Assembly (NCBI GenBank): GCA_964020105.1
Contig: OZ026535.1
Location: 1 to 64,000 of the forward strand
Direction: 5' to 3'
Length of the DNA stretch: 64,000 nucleotides
Origin: G964020105 sp964020105
GTDB lineage: Bacteria; Pseudomonadota; Alphaproteobacteria; WRAU01; Hepatincolaceae
Under the pieces are notes generated by a model. It worked only from the letters and a program-made list of their open reading frames with translations. It searched no databases and was not told where the DNA came from. Position 1 is the stretch's first letter. Each line of letters opens with the position of its first letter. The translations under genes were made by a program, and so were the position numbers. Of the stretch, positions 28,011-37,032 are shown piece by piece.

Positions 28011-28491
28011 ATTTTTACTTCTGTGCTTATTTTTACTAAATGGTTCTTGTGTTAGGAATATAATTTATGAAACACCTGAGCGACATTTGGTTTTTGTTAG
28101 TGATATTCAGGAAAAACGAGGCATGCTTATTAGAAATACTCTTTTAAGTTATTTCCCTAATAAGAATTATGATCAAGCTAAATATATTTTAAATGTGTTT
28201 GTTGATTTAACTAGTAATTATTATTTAACTACTAAGGGTGGTTATGCTTCTAGAAATAGATTAACAGCTAATGTTAGATGGAATATTACTGAAAAAAGTA
28301 GTGGAAAAATCATACTCAATATTAATAATACTTATATTGAGTCCTATAGTGTTGATTTTACAGGATATAGCAATAATTTAGCTCTTAATAATGGAGAAAG
28401 AGTGTTAGCAAATAGTATCGCCAATGACGTTGCCATTAAAGCAATTAGCACTATTAAGGAATTAAATAGCAAAAAATCGCCTAGTTTATGA
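27976..28491 (+). CDS. lptE: LPS-assembly lipoprotein LptE-like
   Basis: A 171-residue putative lipoprotein: hydrophobic leader FKFLLLCLFLLNGSC, whose cysteine (lipobox L-N-G-S-C) is the presumed lipidation site. LptE plugs the LptD barrel and helps insert LPS into the outer membrane. The mature sequence contains the family's weakly conserved pattern, including the LTANVRWNITEKSSGKII strand pair and a late SIANDVAIKAISTI helix. The call relies mainly on gene order, because leuS-lptE-holA is conserved in Gram-negative bacteria and here all three overlap or nearly touch. Confidence 0.75.
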   Translation: MFLIKSLTLYFKFLLLCLFLLNGSCVRNIIYETPERHLVFVSDIQEKRGMLIRNTLLSYFPNKNYDQAKYILNVFVDLTSNYYLTTKGGYASRNRLTANVRWNITEKSSGKIILNINNTYIESYSVDFTGYSNNLALNNGERVLANSIANDVAIKAISTIKELNSKKSPSL

Positions 28492-28498
28492 AAAATAA

Positions 28499-29530
28499 AT
28501 GAAAATTCAACCTGCACAAGTTAATAAATTTATTAATAAAATCCCTGAAAATATCAGGATAGTTTTATTGTATGGTTCAGATTACGGATTGATAGTAGAA
28601 CGTATTAATACCATAAGAAGAGCTTTTTTAGGAAGCAATTATGAGGAAACTCAGAATATCAGGATTGAAGATAATGCTATTAAGCAAAATCCTAATATAA
28701 TAATTGAGGAATCTTTTACCGCTTCATTGTTTGGTGAGAATAAGAAATTTATTCTTGTTAGGGAAGCAAAAGATTCTTTAACAAAGACACTAAATGATTA
28801 TTTTGAAAATCCAGCTAAAGAGGTGCTAATGGTGTTTCAGGCAGAAGAGTTATCTACTAGTTCTTCCTTAAGAAAAACTTGTGAATCAGCTAAATATAGT
28901 CATATTGCTACAATTCCTTGTTATTCTGATAATGAGATTAGTTTAAAGCACAACATCTTGAATAAATTGCCTGCTGATTTTCAAATTTCCCAAGAAGCTA
29001 TTGCGTATTTATTGCTTAATTTGGGCAATGACAGAGGTATTACAAGTAGTGAATTAGATAAGTTGTTATTATATTCTCATGAAAAGCGTGTGATTACCCT
29101 AAGGGATGTTGAGGAAGTTATAGCAGATAGTATGCTAATAAGTATAGATAAATTTACTTATGCTTTGTTTTCTTATGAATTAGATACTGCATATGAGTTG
29201 ATTAATAATCTACTGGAAGAGTATAATCCAGTTGTATTAATTAGAGCTATTATCAATCATATACATAAATTACTACATGTTAAAACATTAATCTCTACTA
29301 CGCCACTTGAGCAAGTACTACAAGAACTTAGACCACCTATTTTTTTTGCTCACATTAATAAATTCAAGCAACAAGTTAATTTTTGGGAGTCTTCTAAACT
29401 TAAGAAGCTTATGGAGAAATCTTACGAGCTTGAGAAACAACTTAAAACTTATTCCACGTGCGGCAATATTATAATAAAAGATTTTATTATAAAACAGTTT
29501 AGAAATAGTAAAACTAACTCTACTCAATAG
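28499..29530 (+). CDS. holA: DNA polymerase III delta subunit
   Basis: Clamp-loader subunit that opens the beta ring. 343 residues. The N-terminal MKIQPAQVNKFINKIPENIRIVLLYGSDYGLIVERINTIRR is typical of the alphaproteobacterial form, with the YGSDYGL stretch where DnaX relatives have a P-loop; the delta subunit itself does not bind ATP. The C-terminal helical region (LEKQLKTYS) completes the AAA+-like fold. It is seven bases after lptE and overlaps the convergent AsmA-like gene by 11 bases at the 3' end. Confidence 0.9.
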   Translation: MKIQPAQVNKFINKIPENIRIVLLYGSDYGLIVERINTIRRAFLGSNYEETQNIRIEDNAIKQNPNIIIEESFTASLFGENKKFILVREAKDSLTKTLNDYFENPAKEVLMVFQAEELSTSSSLRKTCESAKYSHIATIPCYSDNEISLKHNILNKLPADFQISQEAIAYLLLNLGNDRGITSSELDKLLLYSHEKRVITLRDVEEVIADSMLISIDKFTYALFSYELDTAYELINNLLEEYNPVVLIRAIINHIHKLLHVKTLISTTPLEQVLQELRPPIFFAHINKFKQQVNFWESSKLKKLMEKSYELEKQLKTYSTCGNIIIKDFIIKQFRNSKTNSTQ

Positions 29531-32500
29531 TAGGAGACGTTTTAGGAATGTTCCCTTTCTCAGGGTGAGGTAGTAAATCCCCTTTGCTGTTATCTTCTAC
29601 ATCTTGCTCATAAAGGTCATCCTTCAGAGCTCTGTATTTATTGCTACCAACGTTAGAGTTGTAGGTATTATTAAAATTATCTTTGCTTTTGCTATTATTT
29701 AAATTATCGGATATCTTATGAGTTTTTTCATTAATCCTAAGAACATCTTTCTCTTTTGGTTTTTTAACGCCTAAGGATGTTGAATCTCCCTTAAAGAAGT
29801 TACGCTTTACCTTTGGATTTAAAATATCACCACTTAGTGTGAAGCTTAATTTTTTATTAATATCAGTAGAGTTATCAGCAGTTCCATCAACCGTTAATTC
29901 TTGTGTTTTTAGATTAAAAATTGCCTGAGCCATTCCTCTAAACTCACTATTATTATAAATATAAAGCATTGCTATAGGATATAGCTCTATAATATTATTT
30001 TTAATATAAGCTTTACCATAGATATCATTGATGAAAAATGTGGTTTTTCCTTTAAATTGTTTCTCGGTTAGAGTTGTATATAACCCATCAATATTAGCAA
30101 AGCGGTTAACATTTATTCTCTCCTGCTTAATAAAACTAATTTCACCATCTATCTTAGAAAAAGGATCAGAGTAATTATCACCAATGAATTTTACTCTGCC
30201 ATTTAAAACTACATTGCCTATAAGATCAGTTTCTTTAAAAGCTATTTGTTTTATATTTTCAAATTTTATTACCAAATTATCAAAATTAATATGACCAGCA
30301 ACAGCAGGAGTAACTATACTATCAGCGCTTAAAGAAGCAATTACGCTTCCTCCTTTATCACCATTTGCAATAAAACGGTTGATACTAAAGCCACTTGGTA
30401 AAAGCGATATCTCAATATTACTATCTTTAAATAACAACCCTTTAATATTGAAATTATCTGCAATAATATCTAAATTAACCTTAAGATTTTTCCCTAACCC
30501 AAATAAATCAATATCACCACCCTCAGAGTAGTTTACTGATCTGGTTTGCTTAGAATATATGTCAGATAAAGTAATGAAATCTAGAGTATCAAGTTTAGTT
30601 TTTATAAATAACTCATTATCATTTATTCGTTGTGTAAGAATCATGTAACTATCTTTAAGTTTGATCTTTCCAATAATTCCTATTATATCAAAAAATAATA
30701 CTTTATTAGTTTCAAATCTCACCTTAGAAGAAAACTGATATGCATCCTCAAGTGCTACATTTTGTATAAAAGTGGCAGAACCCCTAGGGAATCCTGTCAT
30801 ATTTATAGCGTTACTTAATTTTCCTTGGCTTTGTAAACTAAACAGAGCGGTTTTAGAGTCCAAATCTATTTTACCAAGAGCTTTAGTTTCACCACCCTCA
30901 GTCTTTAAATTAAAATCATAAATATACAGTTTATTAAAATTATTAAGTAATAATCCAATCTTTAAAAGGTCAACAACTTCTGTATTAGCTTTGCTATCAT
31001 TGATTTCAAGATTGAAAACAAAATTATTACTTTTAAAGAAATTTATTTTTGAGTTCTTCCAATTTAAAATCTTCTCATTTAGGGATAAAAAAGTTGAACC
31101 CTTAATTATACTGCCCTCAAGGTCACTTTTGATTTGACTTATAAAAGGACTTATATCCTCCACTTTAACTTTTAAATCAAGATTAATCCCTTTAATTTCC
31201 TCAGAAAAATCCCAGACAAAAGAGCCACTATAAACATCATTATTTATCGCAACATTGATATCTTTAAGTGCAAAATAATTAGAATTTAGTTCTAATTTAG
31301 CTACAAAGTTATCTTTGTAGGGTTCTTTTATATCCGTATTAATAAGAAACTTATTAATGAAAAATAACGCCCCCATATTTTCAGAAACTAAATTGCCAAA
31401 AATAAGGTTATCTTCTTTATTATTAACACCCACAAAGTGAATTAATTTACTAGGACTAGAGGCTAAGGATATTTTGCTATCAATTAACACAGAGGCTTCA
31501 TCATGCTTTAGAATTAAGGAGAATCTCATATTTTCTTCAGCAAATCTAAACCCACCTTCCGCACTCATGCCACTTACTACAGAGGAGGTTAATAAAGCCT
31601 CTATATTATCAACTATGAACAATTTTTGCCTAGATTGATTGATAATGTTTATCTGACTTCTTTTAATTTCTATTTTATCAATTTTCTCTAGCTCAAAACT
31701 AATACTATTAACTAACTTAACAAATAAATCCCCTAAAATCCCTTGCTCTATCTTGCTAGGAGTTTTTTTTGATGTGATTAAATTAGTAGATTCCTCACTA
31801 CTTCCGTCTTCTTTATTTGCAAATGTTTCTAAGGTTGAGCTATCTTTATTATGTGATAAAGTATTAGGTTGTTCAAAGGAAGTAATAATGCCATTTAGAG
31901 CACCAGAAGAATTATTAATTAAGGTATTATTTGTAGTGATTTGAATGTTTTTTTCCACTTTAGCAATTAGATTGTCATAAATCATATGAGAAAGTTTGGT
32001 CTTATCAGAAGTTTTTATGTCAATAACTGCACCTTGCAGAGTGATTTCATTGATTTTCAAATTACCCAAAATTAAAGGGAGAATTTTAAAATCGATAATT
32101 AACTTATTTGCTGAAAGTTCTTTAATTTGGAAACTATCCGCAGATTGTTGTGGTAAATCATCATTATAAAATGTGACATTTTCAAATATAATTACTAAGG
32201 AAGGCACGAAAGATAGCTTAAGTTTGCCGTTAATACTAGCATTATAGCCAGTACTTTTTAGAATGGCTTTCTCTAAGGATGTTATATAAGTTTCTGAATT
32301 AACAAATCGTGATACCACTGCTCCTAAAAGGAAGAGCAGAATAAAAATAATCACTAGTATTTTAAAGTAGATACTTTTTAAAAACCCCACCACATAAAGC
32401 CATTTCATTACTATAAATTTAGTAATTTTTGCTATTAAAATAGCAAATAAATCTAATAATTTTATTATTCCTTTACTTTTAGGAATAACATTTATCATTA

Positions 32501-32723
32501 TGTCTTTAAAAGGCTTAAAAAGCAGAGCAACTGAATCTATTATTTTATCTACTTTTTCTTCATACTCTGATTTAGTTACTTTTTTATTTTTAGACGACAA
32601 AGATTTCTCAGAAAATGGTTTATTTTTGTTAAGCTTAAACCCTTTAAATTTTTCTCCACCAGAGGAGGCAGAGTTATATGGATCATTTTTAGAAGTTTTT
32701 TTTCTTGAAAAAATATTCCGCAT
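29520..32723 (-). CDS. AsmA-family envelope protein
   Basis: A 1067-residue protein with one membrane-spanning helix near residues 108-142 (GFLKSIYFKILVIIFILLFL) after an unusually long basic cytoplasmic N-terminus of about 105 residues. The AsmA signature follows: SLEKAILKSTGYNASINGKLKLSFVPSLVI, then LSANKLIIDFKILPLILGNLKINEITLQGA. The large periplasmic part is repetitive beta structure ending near residue 970, followed by a charged tail with many Lys, Asn and Asp. Members of this family are thought to help move phospholipid or tune outer-membrane assembly. The gene overlaps holA by 11 bases and follows rpmJ. Confidence 0.87.
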   Translation of the reverse strand: MRNIFSRKKTSKNDPYNSASSGGEKFKGFKLNKNKPFSEKSLSSKNKKVTKSEYEEKVDKIIDSVALLFKPFKDIMINVIPKSKGIIKLLDLFAILIAKITKFIVMKWLYVVGFLKSIYFKILVIIFILLFLLGAVVSRFVNSETYITSLEKAILKSTGYNASINGKLKLSFVPSLVIIFENVTFYNDDLPQQSADSFQIKELSANKLIIDFKILPLILGNLKINEITLQGAVIDIKTSDKTKLSHMIYDNLIAKVEKNIQITTNNTLINNSSGALNGIITSFEQPNTLSHNKDSSTLETFANKEDGSSEESTNLITSKKTPSKIEQGILGDLFVKLVNSISFELEKIDKIEIKRSQINIINQSRQKLFIVDNIEALLTSSVVSGMSAEGGFRFAEENMRFSLILKHDEASVLIDSKISLASSPSKLIHFVGVNNKEDNLIFGNLVSENMGALFFINKFLINTDIKEPYKDNFVAKLELNSNYFALKDINVAINNDVYSGSFVWDFSEEIKGINLDLKVKVEDISPFISQIKSDLEGSIIKGSTFLSLNEKILNWKNSKINFFKSNNFVFNLEINDSKANTEVVDLLKIGLLLNNFNKLYIYDFNLKTEGGETKALGKIDLDSKTALFSLQSQGKLSNAINMTGFPRGSATFIQNVALEDAYQFSSKVRFETNKVLFFDIIGIIGKIKLKDSYMILTQRINDNELFIKTKLDTLDFITLSDIYSKQTRSVNYSEGGDIDLFGLGKNLKVNLDIIADNFNIKGLLFKDSNIEISLLPSGFSINRFIANGDKGGSVIASLSADSIVTPAVAGHINFDNLVIKFENIKQIAFKETDLIGNVVLNGRVKFIGDNYSDPFSKIDGEISFIKQERINVNRFANIDGLYTTLTEKQFKGKTTFFINDIYGKAYIKNNIIELYPIAMLYIYNNSEFRGMAQAIFNLKTQELTVDGTADNSTDINKKLSFTLSGDILNPKVKRNFFKGDSTSLGVKKPKEKDVLRINEKTHKISDNLNNSKSKDNFNNTYNSNVGSNKYRALKDDLYEQDVEDNSKGDLLPHPEKGNIPKTSPTIE

Positions 32724-32808
32724 GCAAAATAACCTCAGTAACTAAGAATAAACAATCTATAAATTTAATTTTATCTAATGAAACTTAAGCAACAACTGAA
32801 AAGATAAA

Positions 32809-32934
32809 TTAACCTTGTCTTGCTTTTAATCTTGGATTTAATTTGTTCATAACATAAATTTTACCACGACGCTTAACAATAAAGCAACCTTTGCCTCTAT
32901 TTTTCATTGATTTTAAAGAACTTTTCACTCTCAT
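32809..32934 (-). CDS. rpmJ: 50S ribosomal protein L36 (one-cysteine type)
   Basis: A 41-residue ribosomal protein encoded on the reverse strand, beginning MRVKSSLKSMKNRGKGC and ending NPRLKARQG. It has only one cysteine, so it is the zinc-free type, and its sequence matches the long alphaproteobacterial form (M-K-V-R-S-S-L-K-S-L-K pattern). An AGAGAG ribosome binding site precedes the ATG, and a promoter-like pair (TTGTTA, 17 bases, TAGTAT) lies upstream on the same strand near 32960-32990. It was found by direct translation of a gap between larger genes. Confidence 0.95.
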   Translation of the reverse strand: MRVKSSLKSMKNRGKGCFIVKRRGKIYVMNKLNPRLKARQG

Positions 32935-33110
32935 TAGCAACTCTCTTGTTATTTTTTTGACCACTAATACTAGTATATTTTCATCACTTTAACAACATTT
33001 TTTTTGTAAAAAGCACTCAAAATATATTAATCTTCTTTTCATAGAAAAGATTCTATTGTATCATAAGAGTGATAAATCCAGTGAAAATAATCAATCAGCA
33101 AACAAAGATG

Positions 33111-34172
33111 ATGGATAAGAATAACATAGACAATTTTAATTTTAATTTGCCTGAGGAGCTAATTGCTCAGGATCCCTTAATTGATAGATCTTCAGCTAAT
33201 TTATTACATGTTAATAATGATCTTTTAAAATCATACTTTGTTAGGGATTTAATAGAATTAATAAATCCTAAAGATCTACTGATTTTTAACAATACAAAAG
33301 TAATTCCTGCAAGGCTTGTGGGAAGAAAAGATAAGATAGATGGTGCATTAATAAACATAACTTTGCATTACAAGATTGATGATAAAACTTGGCTAGCTTT
33401 TGTTAAAAACTCCAAGCGTCTAAATATTGGAGATAGGGTGCTTTTCGGAGAAGATTTTTTCTGCACAGTGTTAGAAAAACTAGAGACAGGTGAGGTGAAA
33501 TTATATTTTAGTTATTCAGACTTATCAAATAAACTAGAAAAATTTGGTCATATGCCTCTGCCACCATATATTAAAAGGGATAATATAAATAACAGTAGTG
33601 ATAAAAAAAACTATCAAAGTATTTTTGCAAAATATGATGGAGCTGTAGCTTCACCTACAGCAAGCCTACATTTTGATAATAAGTTAGTTGCAGAGTTAAA
33701 AGACAAAGGTATTCAGGTAGCCTTTGTTACCTTGCATGTTGGAGCAGGAACATTTTTGCCGGTTAAAGTAGAAGATATTTCAAAACATAAAATGCACAAA
33801 GAATATGGTGAGCTAGATATGAGTACCATAGAGCTAATAAATAGCACCAAGGATTGTGGAGGTAAAATAATAGCAGTTGGTACTACTACTTTGCGTATTT
33901 TAGAATATGTTGTAAGTAAGCATTTAAAATTACAGCCATTTCAAGGAGAAATAGACATGTTTATTTATCCTCCTTATGAATTTAAAATTGTTGATAGGTT
34001 GATAACTAATTTTCATCTACCAAGATCTACACTTTTTATGCTAGTTGCAGCATTTTGTGGCCTGTCAACAATTCAGAAAGCGTATGCTTACGCCATTGAA
34101 AACAGATTTAGATTTTTTTCCTATGGAGATTGTTGTCTTCTAGAAAAAAATTCAAATAATCAGAGTGTGTAA
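33111..34172 (+). CDS. queA: S-adenosylmethionine:tRNA ribosyltransferase-isomerase
   Basis: Transfers the ribosyl part of SAM to preQ1 in tRNA, making epoxyqueuosine. The reading frame is open from 33069 (GTG), but the ATG at 33111 starting MDKNNIDNFNFNLPEELIAQDP gives 353 residues, the family length. Family motifs are DLLIFNNTKVIPARL, LPPYIKRD, YQSIFAKYDGAVASPTASLHF, VTLHVGAGTFLPVK and TNFHLPRSTLFMLVAAF. Followed after three bases by tgt, the next enzyme of the same pathway. Confidence 0.96.
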   Translation: MDKNNIDNFNFNLPEELIAQDPLIDRSSANLLHVNNDLLKSYFVRDLIELINPKDLLIFNNTKVIPARLVGRKDKIDGALINITLHYKIDDKTWLAFVKNSKRLNIGDRVLFGEDFFCTVLEKLETGEVKLYFSYSDLSNKLEKFGHMPLPPYIKRDNINNSSDKKNYQSIFAKYDGAVASPTASLHFDNKLVAELKDKGIQVAFVTLHVGAGTFLPVKVEDISKHKMHKEYGELDMSTIELINSTKDCGGKIIAVGTTTLRILEYVVSKHLKLQPFQGEIDMFIYPPYEFKIVDRLITNFHLPRSTLFMLVAAFCGLSTIQKAYAYAIENRFRFFSYGDCCLLEKNSNNQSV

Positions 34173-34175
34173 AAT

Positions 34176-35291
34176 ATGTCATTACAGTTTGAAATTAAAA
34201 ATCATGATAAAAGAGCCAGAAGAGGTGAACTAACAACTGCCCATGGAGTTATTCAAACTCCAATATTTATGCCTGTTGGTACCAAAGGCACAGTTAAGGG
34301 AATGTTACCACAGATGTTAGTTGATATAGGTTTTGAGATTATTCTTGGTAATACATATCATCTTATGCTAACTCCAGGGGCAGCAATAGTGGAAAAACAA
34401 GGTGGATTGCACAAGTTTGCCAATTGGCATAAAGGGATATTAACCGATTCAGGTGGATTTCAAGTTATGTCATTATCATCTTTATCAAAAATTAAGGAAG
34501 AGTATGTGGAGTTTCGCTCACATATAGATGGTTCAAAACATGTAATGACTCCTGAAATTTCAACTAATATTCAATATCAACTTGATTCAAATATCAGCAT
34601 GGTACTAGATGAATGCATACCATATGGTAGTACTAAGCAATATGTAGAAAGCTCAACTCTCAGAACTACAAGATGGGCAAAGCGCTCACAAAGTACTTTC
34701 ATTGATAGAGAGGGGTATGGTCAATTTGGCATAGTGCAAGGCGGAGTGTTCGAGGATTTAAGAATGATCTCAGCTTATGATTTAATAAATTTGAATTTTG
34801 ATGGTTATGCTATTGGTGGTTTAGCTATTGGTGAACCACAAGAGAAAATGTTTGAAGTTATAAAGTATACGGAACTAGTATTACCAAAAAATAAGCCACG
34901 CTATCTTATGGGAGTAGGCAGACCATCAGATATACTAGGGGCAATTGAGCTTGGGGTGGATATGTTTGATTGTGTGCTACCAACTAGAATGGCTAGAAAT
35001 GCTAAAGCATTCACAAGTTATGGTGAGCTTAATATTAAAAATGCTAAGCACAGGGAAGATAGTAATCCTGTAGATAATAGGTGTTTTTGTGATTGTTGTA
35101 AAAACTATAGTCGTGCTTACATGCACCATCTGTTTAAAACACAAGAAATGCTAGGAGCTATTTTACTTACCATACATAATCTATTTTTTTATCATGATAT
35201 GATAAAAAAAGCACGAAAAGCCATAGAAGATAATGAATTTACAGAGTTTAAAAACGATTTTTTAAACAAAATAATCAAAGGAGAAAATTAA
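34176..35291 (+). CDS. tgt: Queuine tRNA-ribosyltransferase
   Basis: Exchanges guanine 34 of His, Asp, Asn and Tyr tRNAs for preQ1. 371 residues, normal size. Motifs: PVGTKGTVKGMLP, ILGNTYHLML, LTDSGGFQVMSL with the catalytic aspartate, GGLAIGE, MGVGRP, FDCVLPTRMARN, and the zinc site C-x-C-x2-C with a distal H (CFCDCCKNYSRAYMHHL). Adjacent to queA; queG, the last step, is at 45581-46492. Its last four bases overlap the convergent sspB. Confidence 0.98.
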   Translation: MSLQFEIKNHDKRARRGELTTAHGVIQTPIFMPVGTKGTVKGMLPQMLVDIGFEIILGNTYHLMLTPGAAIVEKQGGLHKFANWHKGILTDSGGFQVMSLSSLSKIKEEYVEFRSHIDGSKHVMTPEISTNIQYQLDSNISMVLDECIPYGSTKQYVESSTLRTTRWAKRSQSTFIDREGYGQFGIVQGGVFEDLRMISAYDLINLNFDGYAIGGLAIGEPQEKMFEVIKYTELVLPKNKPRYLMGVGRPSDILGAIELGVDMFDCVLPTRMARNAKAFTSYGELNIKNAKHREDSNPVDNRCFCDCCKNYSRAYMHHLFKTQEMLGAILLTIHNLFFYHDMIKKARKAIEDNEFTEFKNDFLNKIIKGEN

Positions 35292-35764
35292 AGCTTAAAT
35301 TCTATTATTTTGGCTTTTTTACTTTTTTTATTTTTAGTTTTAGATTTCTTATCTATAGAAATTAGATCATTTTGAATAATAACAAACTCTGAGTTAATAA
35401 TGGGATCAGCAAACTTAACGATTGCCTTAAAAGGGATAAAGATATTTTCTTCTGCAGAATTAAGGTAAATAGTCAAATAAAAGCCTATTTTAGTGGTTTT
35501 AACATTTTTAAATTGATGCTGTAGTACAATAGTCATAACATCAGGAAAGTTATTTTTTATATGTTTTGCTAATTTAACACCTTTATATTTTGTTAGAAAG
35601 GTTATGTAAAAAGCGTGACCTGACATTAATAAAGACTTATCATTAACAGGATTTTCTTGTTCTAGTTTTTCTAAAGTAGACATAGCTTTTTCTATGATCT
35701 TATAGGTGGCTTCATTGAAACTATCAACTACCCAATTATCGAAATCAAAATTATCAGAAATCAT
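35288..35764 (-). CDS. sspB: SspB-like ClpXP adaptor
   Basis: A 158-residue adaptor of the alphaproteobacterial SspB type. The core matches the family closely: LMSGHAFYITFLTKYKGVKLA, HIKNNFPDVMTIVLQHQF, then GFYLTIYLNSAEENIFIPFKAIVKFADP. SspB binds ssrA-tagged proteins and tethers them to ClpX through a C-terminal tail; here the tail is basic (KKSKTKNKKSKKAKIIEFKL), ending in hydrophobic residues as a ClpX-binding peptide does. It begins 19 bases downstream of the permuted tmRNA gene on the same strand, and its 3' end overlaps tgt by four bases. Confidence 0.9.
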   Translation of the reverse strand: MISDNFDFDNWVVDSFNEATYKIIEKAMSTLEKLEQENPVNDKSLLMSGHAFYITFLTKYKGVKLAKHIKNNFPDVMTIVLQHQFKNVKTTKIGFYLTIYLNSAEENIFIPFKAIVKFADPIINSEFVIIQNDLISIDKKSKTKNKKSKKAKIIEFKL

Positions 35765-35782
35765 TAGTTACTCCGTTAAAAG

Positions 35783-36008
35783 AGGGTAGCTTCTGTTGCC
35801 AGGTGCTACCCAAACCCCTAAGCTAACTAGCGACTACGCTGCGAGAGCTACTGCCTTGTTATCGTTGGCATTTATAAAAGTAACCCGATAACGGTGGAAT
35901 AATACCGTAAGAAGCTTTATTTTTCCTATCCTGTCGAAGCTAAATCACCCCCTTAATATTTATTGGTGGAGGTGCTGGGAACTGCCCCCAGGTCCAAAGT
36001 AGTGATTA
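35783..36008 (-). ncRNA. ssrA: tmRNA, circularly permuted two-piece form
   Basis: Read on the reverse strand, the acceptor piece comes first: CTGGGGGCAGTTCCCAG, then CACCTCC and ACCA, with the 3' end at 35964. After an 11-base spacer the coding piece starts with GGGGGTG (35952-35946), which pairs over seven positions with CACCTCC to form the acceptor stem, followed by the conserved CTTCGACAGG. The tag frame runs from 35869 to the TAG at 35834 and encodes ANDNKAVALAA (with the tRNA alanine, AANDNKAVALAA). The coding piece ends in the stem GGGTAGC/GCTACCC (to 35784). The acceptor-piece 5' end (about 36008) is estimated. Rescues stalled ribosomes; the permuted form is typical of alphaproteobacteria. 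Confidence 0.93.
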
Positions 36009-36159
36009 TATAAAGGTTTATCTTAATAGCACGTATGCGATTATAATTATATCTTATAAATGGAAAATTACTAAATATTTTTAATTTAGCACAATAAAAT
36101 GTTAGAATTTATCGATTTAAAATATCATAAACATACTTAATTGATTAGTTGGGTGCATA

Positions 36160-37029
36160 ATGAAAGATTCTCAAATTAGGACAAATGCTGTTAAAGAAAA
36201 TAGCATACAAGACTTATTGCACAAAGAAATAAAGATTCTAGATAAAGGATTTATAAGAGTAATCGACCATATGGGAGATGATAGTGCAATTGTACAGGCT
36301 GCCCGTGTATCATATGGAAGTGGTACAAAAACCATAAATGATGATACAGGTCTTATAAGGTATTTAATGCGACATAAACACACTACTCCATTTGAAATGT
36401 GTGAGATAAAATTTCATATCAAAGCTCCAATTTTTGTAGCAAGGCAGTGGTTAAGGCATCGTACTGCAAATGTTAACGAATATTCAGCAAGATACTCAAT
36501 TATGGAAAAAGATTTTTATGTGCCTCAGAGTGAGCAAATTAAAACTCAATCGAAATCTAATAAGCAAGGAAGAGCAGAAACCATCGCTAATGAGGAGAAT
36601 CAAGCAATCAGGGAGGCAATAAAAGATATCTGTGAGAAATCTTTCGCAACTTACGACGCCTTTTTAGATTTTGATACAAATTTAGCGAAAGAAATTGCAC
36701 GTATAGTTTTACCGGTTAATGTATATACACAGTTTTATTGGAAAATTGATTTGCATAATCTTCTGCATTTTTTAAAACTAAGGGCTGATAAGCATGCACA
36801 GTATGAAATTAGGGTGTATGCTGAGGCAATGATTGATATTTTGAAGCTTTGGACTCCTATAACTTACCAAGCTTTTGCTGATTATCAATTAAATGCTACT
36901 ACATTTTCAAATGCTGAAATTGCAGTAATTAAAAAAATAATTAAGGGAGAGAAAATCAATAAGGAAGATTTTAAAATATCTAAAAGGGAGTGGGAAAACT
37001 TAAAGGATACTTTAGAGGTTGATATCTAA
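36160..37029 (+). CDS. thyX: Flavin-dependent thymidylate synthase
   Basis: Makes dTMP from dUMP with folate and FAD, replacing ThyA. 289 residues. The ThyX motif RHR-x7-S is RHRTANVNEYS near residues 99-109, followed by ARYS. The N-terminal part has the DDSAIVQAARVSYG motif and MRHKHTTPFEM; the C-terminal part has QFYWKIDLHNLLHFLKLR, with the histidine and arginine that bind substrate. It runs divergently from ssrA, and its stop is three bases from the end of plsC on the other strand. Confidence 0.97.
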   Translation: MKDSQIRTNAVKENSIQDLLHKEIKILDKGFIRVIDHMGDDSAIVQAARVSYGSGTKTINDDTGLIRYLMRHKHTTPFEMCEIKFHIKAPIFVARQWLRHRTANVNEYSARYSIMEKDFYVPQSEQIKTQSKSNKQGRAETIANEENQAIREAIKDICEKSFATYDAFLDFDTNLAKEIARIVLPVNVYTQFYWKIDLHNLLHFLKLRADKHAQYEIRVYAEAMIDILKLWTPITYQAFADYQLNATTFSNAEIAVIKKIIKGEKINKEDFKISKREWENLKDTLEVDI

Positions 37030-37032
37030 GCA

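Noticed and set aside
33000..33110. Possible preQ1 riboswitch upstream of queA
   Set aside because: Only a 7-base-pair hairpin is present, and the conserved preQ1-I pocket sequence is not visible.
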